The position numbers and the translations under genes were made by a program. A stretch of 62,726 bases of DNA, taken from Thermoproteota archaeon. GTDB taxonomy: Archaea > Korarchaeota > Korarchaeia > Korarchaeales > Korarchaeaceae. The stretch spans positions 1 to 62,726 of the forward strand of contig JAOZFG010000034.1 in assembly GCA_027491435.1 (NCBI GenBank). The letters are read 5' to 3'. Under the pieces are notes generated by a model, which made no database searches, was not told the origin of the DNA, and was given only the letters and a program-made list of their open reading frames with translations. Positions 7,666 to 14,992 of this stretch are shown here, one piece after another (position 1 is the stretch's first letter; every line of letters begins with the position of its first letter).

Positions 7666-8281
7666 GGGCCTCCTTTCCGTCATCTGGGACTTCCTCAGGA
7701 GGAACACGACCAAGGTTTACGGGAAGGGCAATTGGGTCGAGAGCGCCGTGAAGGAAGGACTGGCCACCAAGGAGGAGGTTACAGTACCCGTTTGCAACGA
7801 TAAGCTGGCGGTGGTTACCCTCCACTGCCCAGAATGCGGGTCCTCCAAGCTCAAGGAGATTCCTGTGTGGGCTCACACCTGTGGCGAGCTAGTTTACGAG
7901 AAGCCCAAGTGCCCTAAGTGCGGCGAGGTTCCGATGGAGGAGCTTGCCTTCCTGGGCATGGGGTTCAGGTGCGTGGAGTGCGGTTCGCTCATAAACTTTC
8001 CAGAGGTCAGGACCGAATGCGGGGGGCTCAACCCTAAGATAGTTCCCGTGTACGAGCTCACATTTGAGGGTAGGTCCCTGATGCTCGCGGTTAGGAGGCT
8101 TATGGACTCAATCCCGGGCCCAAAGGCGGAGTTCGTCTGGATAGACGGCCTCCCTATAGAGATACTGGTACCCCCGGACGAGGCCTACCTGGTCTCGGAC
8201 GGGAGCGAAATTCACAGGTTCAGGGAGTCTTTGGCCAGGGACATGGGCTTTAAGGTCAAGGTACTCTCAATTTCACCCTAG
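7658..8281 (+). CDS. Zinc-ribbon protein, possibly TackOD1-like
   Basis: A 207-residue protein of unknown function with three Cys-rich knuckles: CPECG near 52, AHTCGEL near 66 followed by CPKCG near 80, and CVECG near 103 with a further lone Cys in TECGG. The HTCG-then-CPKCG-then-CxxCG order reminds me of the TackOD1 metal-binding output domain described from thaumarchaea, but I cannot confirm this. The C-terminal 80 residues lack Cys and look like a mixed alpha/beta domain. The TTG start overlaps the previous stop, so it belongs to the same operon. No catalytic motif is visible; a metal-binding regulator is one guess. Confidence 0.6.
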   Translation: MSEGLLSVIWDFLRRNTTKVYGKGNWVESAVKEGLATKEEVTVPVCNDKLAVVTLHCPECGSSKLKEIPVWAHTCGELVYEKPKCPKCGEVPMEELAFLGMGFRCVECGSLINFPEVRTECGGLNPKIVPVYELTFEGRSLMLAVRRLMDSIPGPKAEFVWIDGLPIEILVPPDEAYLVSDGSEIHRFRESLARDMGFKVKVLSISP

Positions 8282-8352
8282 GGGACTTACTTCCCGCCCT
8301 TCGAGGTCAGCTGTATGGGATGTGCTTAAGATAGCGGCGTGGTACCTCAGAA

Positions 8353-8397
8353 AGCGTCAGCTTACTCCCGACGCTCCCGGTTAAGGAAAGTCTTTTT
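8353..8397 (+). terminator. Possible terminator after the citrate operon
   Basis: AGCGTC (8353-8358) can pair with GACGCT (8370-8375), and a T-run (TCTTTTTT, 8391-8398) follows about 16 bases later. The T-run is the usual archaeal termination signal; the hairpin may be incidental. Confidence 0.35.
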
Positions 8398-8442
8398 TAA
8401 GAAAAGTCCTAGCTTGACATTAGGTCTACACATTTAACAAAG

Positions 8443-8454
8443 AGTTTATAAATT
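8443..8454 (+). promoter_or_regulatory. TATA box of the MFS gene
   Basis: GTTTATAAATTA centred near 8448 lies about 27 bp before the ATG at 8475, the spacing expected for a leaderless archaeal transcript. Confidence 0.55.
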
Positions 8455-8474
8455 AATAACAAGTTAGGGATAAG

Positions 8475-9662
8475 ATGTATAAACTGGAGCATTTTAACAG
8501 GGATCTCAAGATCATGCTCATATCTTCAGTCCCAGCGGGCATAGCCTTAGGCATTTACTACGCGGTGTGGGTGCTCTACCTGAAGGCCGCCGGCTTCGGT
8601 AGCTCGGTGGTGGGGGCCTTTGTCTTCCTGGAAACGTCGGTTTACTCAGCCCTGATGATACCGTTCGGGATGGCGTCCGACAGGTATGGGAGGAAGGCCC
8701 TCGCCCTATCTGGCTACTTTATCTCTTTGACCTCAACAGTTCTGCTGGCCCTCTCCACCAGCCTGGCCCTGATATACGCTTCAGCAGTCCTTAGTGGCTT
8801 AGGAATGGCTCTGTCAGTTCCAGTAGGATCTGCTTGGTTCGCTGACAAGTCTGAAAACGTTTACGAGGAGGCCTTCAGCCTGTCCTATGCCATTAATCAG
8901 GGTTCCATGGCCGTCGGCAGTTTCATGGGGTGGATACCTGAGATCATGCACGGTAGGGGGATGGATTACCTCCAGGCCTACAGGTGGACCCTCCTGCTCG
9001 TAGTGGCGCTCTCAGCCCCTTCCCTACTCCTGCTAACCCTAGTTAAAGAGGGCAGGAGGGGGGAGAGGGTTAGAGCGTCGAGGATGTTCTCTAACTTCAA
9101 CCTGAACGCTTACATACTCCTTACCTTGCTTTCAGGGTTGGCCGGGGGTTTTCTAGCCCCCCTGATAAGTTACTACTTTAGCGTTAAGTACGGGGTGGAG
9201 AGCGGGCCCATAGGGACCATGTACACAATCATATATTCCCTTTCAACTATTGCCTACTTCCAGGCCTACCCGGTGGCTTCAAGGCTTGGATTAGTTAAGA
9301 CAATCCTCTTGGGCCAATCCCTAGCCTTAGCCCTGACGCCCTTGTTAGCTCTATCGCCCTCCTTCACGGTCGGGGGCCTCATATACGTGATCAGGTACCT
9401 GTCTCTCAGATTAACCTCTCCCCTCACCAGCTCGCTCCTGATGAAGATAACCCCTGCAGAGTACAGGGGGTCCATCTTCTCCGTTTACGAGTTTAGCTAC
9501 AGGATGCCCTACTCGATATCCGCAGAGCTGGGTGGCAAAATGATGGAGCAAAACCTGGACCTGCCCGTCTACGTTAACGCTACAGTAAAAGGGCTTTACG
9601 TATTAGGACTAGCCTGGCTCCTCAGGAGGCTTAGGAGAGAAGGTTTAACTGATGTCTCCTGA
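8475..9662 (+). CDS. MFS transporter
   Basis: A 395-residue integral membrane protein with about 12 hydrophobic segments and the major facilitator signature between helices 2 and 3 (GMASDRYGRKA, residues 69-79). A basic loop (EGRRGERVRASR, about 192-203) separates the two six-helix halves. Substrate cannot be inferred. The gene stands alone behind its own TATA box and is followed after 16 bp by a PQQ-type propeller gene in the same direction. Confidence 0.85.
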   Translation: MYKLEHFNRDLKIMLISSVPAGIALGIYYAVWVLYLKAAGFGSSVVGAFVFLETSVYSALMIPFGMASDRYGRKALALSGYFISLTSTVLLALSTSLALIYASAVLSGLGMALSVPVGSAWFADKSENVYEEAFSLSYAINQGSMAVGSFMGWIPEIMHGRGMDYLQAYRWTLLLVVALSAPSLLLLTLVKEGRRGERVRASRMFSNFNLNAYILLTLLSGLAGGFLAPLISYYFSVKYGVESGPIGTMYTIIYSLSTIAYFQAYPVASRLGLVKTILLGQSLALALTPLLALSPSFTVGGLIYVIRYLSLRLTSPLTSSLLMKITPAEYRGSIFSVYEFSYRMPYSISAELGGKMMEQNLDLPVYVNATVKGLYVLGLAWLLRRLRREGLTDVS

Positions 9663-9678
9663 AGTATGAGGGGGTACC

Positions 9679-10215
9679 ATGTCGCTCGTGTGGAAGTTCC
9701 CCGGAGGTTATAGAAGCTTAGACGTGGGCGAAGCTGGGGTGATCATCTCAGGCTCTGGAAAGGTCATGCTCGTCAGTGAGACCTCCTCCATAAAGTGGAG
9801 CGTCGAGGGCGACTTTCACCTGGCCAGGGTTTGGGAAGGTTGTGTCATGGCAGCTAGAGGGAAAGAGGTCTTGTGCTTGGCCGTGGAGGACGGCTCAGAG
9901 ATATGGAGGAAGGAGTTAGAGGGGAAGGTGAGCTCAATCGAGTTAGGGGAAAGGGCTTACGTTGGCACGGAGTCTGGCAAGGTTTACGCGTTCAACAAGG
10001 CCGGCAAGGTGTTGTGGGAGTACGAGGCTGGGAGTAAAGTTAAGGAGATAAGGGTTAGGGGGAAGGTTTACGTGCTAACCGATGAAGGGCTTCTCTGCCT
10101 CAGCGAGGAGCCGCCAAAGCCCTTCATGAGCTTTCAACCTCCTGAGCAGGAGAGCCCAGAGGAGCTCTCTGGGGAGGGTGAGTGGATCCCGGGAATGGAC
10201 GGTATCTACGGATGA
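9679..10215 (+). CDS. Small PQQ-like beta-propeller protein
   Basis: A 178-residue soluble protein made of about four PQQ-type propeller blades: repeated units such as LAVEDGSEIWRKEL and AFNKAGKVLWEYEAG, each ending with a Trp-containing strand. This is too few blades for a closed propeller, so it may dimerise or be a partial propeller. There is no signal peptide. The last 92 bp (including a Pro/Glu-rich tail of about 30 residues) overlap the 3' end of the convergent membrane-protein gene. Function unknown. Confidence 0.65.
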   Translation: MSLVWKFPGGYRSLDVGEAGVIISGSGKVMLVSETSSIKWSVEGDFHLARVWEGCVMAARGKEVLCLAVEDGSEIWRKELEGKVSSIELGERAYVGTESGKVYAFNKAGKVLWEYEAGSKVKEIRVRGKVYVLTDEGLLCLSEEPPKPFMSFQPPEQESPEELSGEGEWIPGMDGIYG

Positions 10216-11452
10216 AGGTCTCCAGCAATGAGAAGTAGCCGGTTGCCGTCCCCAGGGCGAGTATGATGAGGCCCGCCTCTAGGATGGGAATCCACTGGTT
10301 GTTGTAGGGGTTTGGGGAATACTTGCCGGGGCCGCTGGCTAGGGCATAGAGATTGGCTCCCAAGGAGGCCACAAACATGCCCGCTATGGAGAGCCACCCA
10401 CCTAGCCTTCTGGCTTCAAACCAAGCCAGGGCCGTGACTAGAACAGCCACACCCCAGAGGCCGAGCAGTATGTGCCAATGTCCCACGTTATAGGCCAGCT
10501 CTGCCCAGTCCCAGGCCTCGTCCCTGAAGGGAGGGTTGAAGATCAGGGGCTTCCTAAGGCTCATCGCCACTAGGGCTCCAGGCACAGCCACTGAGGCCCA
10601 AATTATCAAGTTCATGGCCAGGAACTCCCATCGACTCCTGCTGAAGTTGAGAGAGGCCAGAGTGGTGGCTGCGATCAGGAGCAAGGCCGCTGGCGTGATG
10701 ATCAGGTGGGCCACTTTGCCTACAGGCCACACCAAGAAGCTGGCCACGGCGGTGACAAGTTGACCGATGCCTACCAGGTAAAGGGCTCTCTTTCCCCGGT
10801 ACCCCATAACCTTGGCCGCTACTAAGAATGCCAGGGTTAGGGCTAGCGATATCATCGCATGTTCGTGAGCTGTTAAGGCCCTCCAGAAGGCGTTTTCCTC
10901 GACTAGGTCTGGGTTAAACCTGGCAGCCCTGAGAGCTTCCACGAACTCCTGCCTGTGCCACATGAAGCTGGATCCAAGCCAACCGCCTATCACGCCCCCA
11001 ATCAGTAAAAGAAGGGTTGTCAGAGCTATATTCCAATCCACCAAGTCCTTAGGCCTGAACTCCGTGAGGAAGGTTAGCCCCGACGTGAAGAGCGTTGCCA
11101 GGCCCAGTATGAAGAGACCGTGCCACTCAAAGCCTCCCAGGTAGCTGTAGCCCATTCCACCGGCTGCCGTGAGGATAGCTCCCAGGGTAAGGGACTTAGC
11201 CTGCCTCTCAGCTACGGGCAGGGCGGTCATGGCTAGGAGGACTGCGAAGATCGAGTGATAAACGAAGGTCACCCTGGCCAAGAACTCGGGCGGGGCGTCA
11301 ACTTCAGCAGCCCCTAACTCGGGGTTAAACCTCCTCTTTACAGGCTCCTTTATCCCTAAAAATGACCTGACACCAGCCATGGGAGGTGAAAGGAGCACCA
11401 TGTAGGAGAGCATTAAGACCAGGATCGTGGACAGCAGCAGGTAAGCTTTCAT
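10124..11452 (-). CDS. 12-helix membrane protein with heme-copper-oxidase-like His pattern
   Basis: A polytopic protein with about 12 transmembrane helices. Histidines lie where heme-copper oxidase subunit I has them: helix 2 (FVYHSIFA), helix 6 (TAHEHAMISLA) and an H-x-H in helix 10 (VGHWHILLG), with a long loop between helices 1 and 2 as in NorB-type enzymes. The paired CuB histidines expected in helix 7 are absent. I read it as a distant or degenerate member of that superfamily, possibly heme-binding; this is tentative. Start: a minus-strand TATA box (11478-11489) predicts transcription from about 11455, so the ATG at 11452 (MKAYLLL) is preferred over upstream ATGs. The 3' end overlaps the propeller gene. 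Confidence 0.5.
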   Translation of the reverse strand: MKAYLLLSTILVLMLSYMVLLSPPMAGVRSFLGIKEPVKRRFNPELGAAEVDAPPEFLARVTFVYHSIFAVLLAMTALPVAERQAKSLTLGAILTAAGGMGYSYLGGFEWHGLFILGLATLFTSGLTFLTEFRPKDLVDWNIALTTLLLLIGGVIGGWLGSSFMWHRQEFVEALRAARFNPDLVEENAFWRALTAHEHAMISLALTLAFLVAAKVMGYRGKRALYLVGIGQLVTAVASFLVWPVGKVAHLIITPAALLLIAATTLASLNFSRSRWEFLAMNLIIWASVAVPGALVAMSLRKPLIFNPPFRDEAWDWAELAYNVGHWHILLGLWGVAVLVTALAWFEARRLGGWLSIAGMFVASLGANLYALASGPGKYSPNPYNNQWIPILEAGLIILALGTATGYFSLLETFIRRYRPFPGSTHPPQRAPLGSPAQEVESS

Positions 11453-11477
11453 AATGACCCGAGTCATATAACTGGGC

Positions 11478-11489
11478 TTATATATTAGC
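11478..11489 (-). promoter_or_regulatory. TATA box of the 12-helix membrane protein
   Basis: On the minus strand this reads CTAATATATAAG. Its centre is about 30 bp upstream of the ATG at 11452 and downstream of the longer frame's first ATG, which decides the start. Confidence 0.55.
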
Positions 11490-11543
11490 TTGGAGTGGAA
11501 ACGATGCCTCATCGAATTTAAGTTCTGAATACCTGATCAGAAG

Positions 11544-13010
11544 GTGGATCCTTCCAAAGAGTACGAAGATGAGGTTAGAAGGTTAAGCTCTTTGCTCAAG
11601 CTTGATCCCGAGAGGAAAATTACGCCCAGAGTGGGGGAGGTAGAGTGCCCCTCCCTGGACGGCGAGATCCCATCAGTCAAGAGGAGCTTCATCAGAATGT
11701 TAGCCATCTCCTCCTTCATACCGGTTGAAGCTGATCGGGTAAAGCAGGTTCACGACTTCTCTTGGGCCGTGGCTGGGGTGAGTCAGGACCTCTGGCAGAG
11801 GTGTAGGGAGGTTCCAAGGGGGCCGTTCCACGATTACGACCCCTACGCCCTGCTGTCCCTCCTACCTGGAGATCAGGTGATCAAAAGCCTAAGGTCCTTC
11901 ATCCTTTACCTGAGGGCCTCAGCCTCCTCAGGCTCCCTGGACTTTCCCTCCATGTACGCCTTCCTGTTAAGGTCGGTGAACAGGAGGGTAAAGCTCACCA
12001 AGGCCGACAGGGCCTTCCTTAGGTACGTTTCCCGAAATCCCCGCTGCTTGGACGTTGACATAATAAGGGACCTGAGGCTTACCAGGCCCACGGTCTCCAG
12101 GGTTAGGAAGAAGCTAACAACCCTTGGCTACCTCTTCGGCCCCCATATAGTCAACCTAGCCAAGCTGAACCTGACCTTCCTGGTGGCCCTGGTGCCCAAC
12201 GTCAAGGGGTACAGGGAGGCCTTCTGGGAGTTCCCCTTCACCTATCACCAGGTGATACCCGCCTCCTCCAACGCAAGTTCTCACGTGTTCCTGGTTTTTC
12301 CCAAGGACGGGATAGCCCACCTTTCGAAGAACCTTCTAGATAGAGGAATTAAGGTTTACAGGGTTGGCCTCTACGTCCAGAACTTGTCGGTGGATCCCGT
12401 AAAGGACGTTATGGAATTCATGCTCTCCTCCTACGTTAAGGAGCCTCACAGGGTGTCGCCTCAAGCTGACCCTGATCCGGTGCCCCCCAACTCCCTTGAC
12501 TTGAACGACCTAAAGATATTGAACGTCGTGCTAGCCTATGGGAGGCCTGAAAAGGGCGAACTTTACAGGATGAACGTTGAAGGCATAAGGTACAGGCTGA
12601 AGAAGTTGAGGAGGATGGGGCTTCTCATCAGATCCTACACGCTCCAGCTACCAATAGGGTTGGAGAAGGTGCTTATTAGGGTGAACTGTCCCGAGCTTGA
12701 GGATGTGGGCAAGCTCTACAACGTCCTGAACAGGGTGTCTAGCTTTGTGATAATCTGGATCACTAGGGGGGAGGACAAGGCCTGCCTAGCCTTGGCCATG
12801 CCCAGGGTCGAGGGGAAGGGGGACTTCTTGAGGGCCCTCAAGCTAATATACGGGGACGGGCTCGAGTTGGCGGAGGATTTCTTGGACATACAGCCTGGTT
12901 GGAGAATTCCGATAAGCTTGTGGATAAAGGAGAGGTCCTCATTTGACTGGAAGAAGCCGCTTGATGATTTACTGAATAAACTGGACGAGCAGGCGCGGAA
13001 TTTCAGTTAA
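11544..13010 (+). CDS. Large transcription regulator with two winged helix-turn-helix domains
   Basis: A 488-residue protein starting at GTG with two separated wHTH units: residues about 152-197 (LTKADRAFLRYVSRN then RLTRPTVSRVRKKLTTLGYL) and about 325-370 (LDLNDLKILNVVLAY then NVEGIRYRLKKLRRMGLL). Each is followed by an alpha/beta stretch, as in an Lrp/AsnC-like duplication. The N-terminal 150 residues are helical and unknown. A weak TATA-like element (GAATTTAAG, about 11514-11522) sits about 26 bp before the GTG. It is divergent from the 12-helix membrane gene, so it may regulate that gene; this is inference from position. Confidence 0.65.
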   Translation: MDPSKEYEDEVRRLSSLLKLDPERKITPRVGEVECPSLDGEIPSVKRSFIRMLAISSFIPVEADRVKQVHDFSWAVAGVSQDLWQRCREVPRGPFHDYDPYALLSLLPGDQVIKSLRSFILYLRASASSGSLDFPSMYAFLLRSVNRRVKLTKADRAFLRYVSRNPRCLDVDIIRDLRLTRPTVSRVRKKLTTLGYLFGPHIVNLAKLNLTFLVALVPNVKGYREAFWEFPFTYHQVIPASSNASSHVFLVFPKDGIAHLSKNLLDRGIKVYRVGLYVQNLSVDPVKDVMEFMLSSYVKEPHRVSPQADPDPVPPNSLDLNDLKILNVVLAYGRPEKGELYRMNVEGIRYRLKKLRRMGLLIRSYTLQLPIGLEKVLIRVNCPELEDVGKLYNVLNRVSSFVIIWITRGEDKACLALAMPRVEGKGDFLRALKLIYGDGLELAEDFLDIQPGWRIPISLWIKERSSFDWKKPLDDLLNKLDEQARNFS

Positions 13011-13430
13011 AACCGTCGAAGTGAGCTAAGTCGACGTCACACTTTAAAAGGGATCAGCGGAGGGGGGCCTGTCCCGCGGGCGACCTGGGACGGGAGCTAC
13101 ACCACTTGCTCCCTTGAGCCCCTCGACAACTGCCAAGTGTCAGTAAAAAAGTTGAGGGAGTTACCCCCCTAGGCTACTGAGGAGGAGGACAGGGTGGAAC
13201 TAGCGGTGTACCCTCCATTTTTTACCCTGAAGGTGGGTCATGGAACCCGCCAATTTGGATAATTATCTTCGAGATCTCGCCCTAAATCCGGATTTCCTTA
13301 GGGTTAATTTGGTTATATGAGCTCCTATGAACCAGGATCTCACGTAAAAATTTATCCTGGTCAGGAGGCTGACGCTGGGCGACGACATGCCCCTCTAAAT
13401 AAAATTCCCAATGTGCTTCAGGTTTATCAC
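13011..13430. other. 420 bp between convergent genes; contains a candidate ncRNA
   Basis: No open frame of note. The left third is G+C-rich, has a TATA-like element and can fold (see 13060-13160). The right two thirds are ordinary, with T-runs (for example 13218-13223) and a TATA-like TTTATC stretch near 13350. The region is unusually long for this compact genome. Confidence 0.4.
13060..13160 (+). ncRNA. Candidate structured non-coding RNA
   Basis: TTTAAAAG at 13043-13050 could act as a TATA box. Downstream, CCTGTCCC (13069-13076) can pair with GGGACGGG (13087-13094), and GGGAGC (13092-13097) pairs perfectly with GCTCCC (13108-13113). GAGGGG near 13060 can close the whole with CCCCTC (13119-13124), which is followed by an ACA. 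A competing stem uses CAACT (13127-13131) and AGTTG (13150-13154). It is not a tRNA. The closing stem plus ACA recalls H/ACA RNAs, but the pocket geometry does not fit well. Family unknown. Confidence 0.3.
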
Positions 13431-14948
13431 CTAAACGCTAACGAAGAAGGCCTTCTCCCTTATCCTGTTAATTAAATCGCTTATCCTATCCCTGTAATCA
13501 TCCATAACCATTTTGTAGGCGGGATGATCCCAATTTATCTCGTAAATTCTCACTCTGGGCTTTCCCACCCCTCTTCTCCTGACTTCGCTCTCCTTTATCA
13601 CGTCCCTGGTCATTAAGTCTGTGAGGGCCTTCCTCAGCTTAACTGGACTGTTTTCATGACCGCACTCCATTAGAGGTTGGAGCTCCATGGCTGAAAACCC
13701 AATTCCCTTCTCCCTGTCCGCCATCTTCTCGGCGGCCACCTCTACCTTTCCCTCACACCTCTTTCCGAACACGATCTTAGCGAGTTCGCCCAGGATTACC
13801 TTGAAGGCCTTCTCCTTTATCAGCTTGGCCTTCCTGCCCCTCATCCTGTAGAACCTAGAGCACGTGATCATGTCCACCTCCCTCTTAAGGGCGAGGAGGG
13901 AGAGCAGATCTCTCAAGTAGGAGTCCAGCTGAAGGACCAGGAGCACATCTGGGGACCTACCTGATAGCACCATGGAGGCCACCTTGATCAGGTGGACCTG
14001 TTGAGGGTCAACGTCCAAAGGAATTGGGGCGTTAAGGTAGTAGGAGTGATAAGCTTCATCGATGCCCAGGGCGTTGTACACCCTCCAGTAGATCATCTCA
14101 AACGATTCCAGGTCCATGGAGCCCAGGGAGAGGAGGACGTGGGGGTTCAGGAATATCAGGCCCATCTTGACTGGCCAAATCCCAGACCATATGTGAGAGT
14201 TTTCTAAGAAGACTTTGAGCCCTAAGGCCAGGTCCACCGCCATCCTGGCGACTCTCCTCTTCTTCCTCCTGTAAGTGTGGAAGTTCCCCTCTTTCTGACC
14301 TGAAGGGACGAAAAAGGGCAGGACGAATCCGTCCCTGGACACGTAGATCTCTTCGGGAACGTAGTCCTTCCTCACCTTCACGTTGACCAGGACCCTCTTC
14401 AAGGGGGCGACTAACTCCTTTATCACGACCTCGTCCAGGGGATAACCCATTACCATGGCCCGCCTGTACTCCTGCTCGTCCAGCTCTATAACTGGGTAGA
14501 CCTCGGAGAAGTAGTGGGAGGCCTTCTCCAACTCCTCCCTGACTACGTTATCTGCCTTCATGGCTTTCTCTATCCTCGCCTTGACGCTCCTGATTATCCT
14601 CCTCCACCCTGCTGATGTTTCATCCAGGTTATTCAGGACGTTTAAAGTCACCCTGTAAGAGGTGAGGCCGAAGCCATACCTCCTGACCTCCAAGACGGGA
14701 ACTTGGTTGGACAAGAGCCCGTGCTTAGCTGGCACTAGGTCCAGGCCGGACTTATCTAAGCTGAACCTGAAGTACGAGCAATGATCCTTTAGGACCTTCA
14801 AGTCGAATATGCTGGACCTCCCTACCCTTTCAGAGCACAGCTCCTCCATCCTCTCGCTTTCCCAAGTTGGAGATTCAACTTTAGTGGGGTTGTAAGAGAG
14901 GTAAACCCTGGCCAGCGTTAGGACTATCCCTTTAACCTCCATCTCCAA
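13431..14948 (-). CDS. Unknown 505-residue protein with C-terminal winged helix
   Basis: I do not recognise this family. It is soluble, with no signal peptide or membrane segment. The middle has a basic helix (YRRKKRRVARM, about 228-238), then a hydrophobic block with GLIFLNPHVLLSLGSM. Residues about 405-475 look like a winged helix: two helices ending KLRKALTDLMTRDVI, then a basic wing RRRGVGKPRVRIYEI. The C-terminal 30 residues are helical. A DNA-binding role is plausible. It stands alone between a long convergent intergenic region and the AOR gene, and an AT-rich promoter-like stretch lies just upstream of its ATG. Confidence 0.5.
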   Translation of the reverse strand: MEMEVKGIVLTLARVYLSYNPTKVESPTWESERMEELCSERVGRSSIFDLKVLKDHCSYFRFSLDKSGLDLVPAKHGLLSNQVPVLEVRRYGFGLTSYRVTLNVLNNLDETSAGWRRIIRSVKARIEKAMKADNVVREELEKASHYFSEVYPVIELDEQEYRRAMVMGYPLDEVVIKELVAPLKRVLVNVKVRKDYVPEEIYVSRDGFVLPFFVPSGQKEGNFHTYRRKKRRVARMAVDLALGLKVFLENSHIWSGIWPVKMGLIFLNPHVLLSLGSMDLESFEMIYWRVYNALGIDEAYHSYYLNAPIPLDVDPQQVHLIKVASMVLSGRSPDVLLVLQLDSYLRDLLSLLALKREVDMITCSRFYRMRGRKAKLIKEKAFKVILGELAKIVFGKRCEGKVEVAAEKMADREKGIGFSAMELQPLMECGHENSPVKLRKALTDLMTRDVIKESEVRRRGVGKPRVRIYEINWDHPAYKMVMDDYRDRISDLINRIREKAFFVSV

Positions 14949-14992
14949 GGGAGAATAATGAAATAATTTTTACTTTTCGGTCCAAAAAAGGT

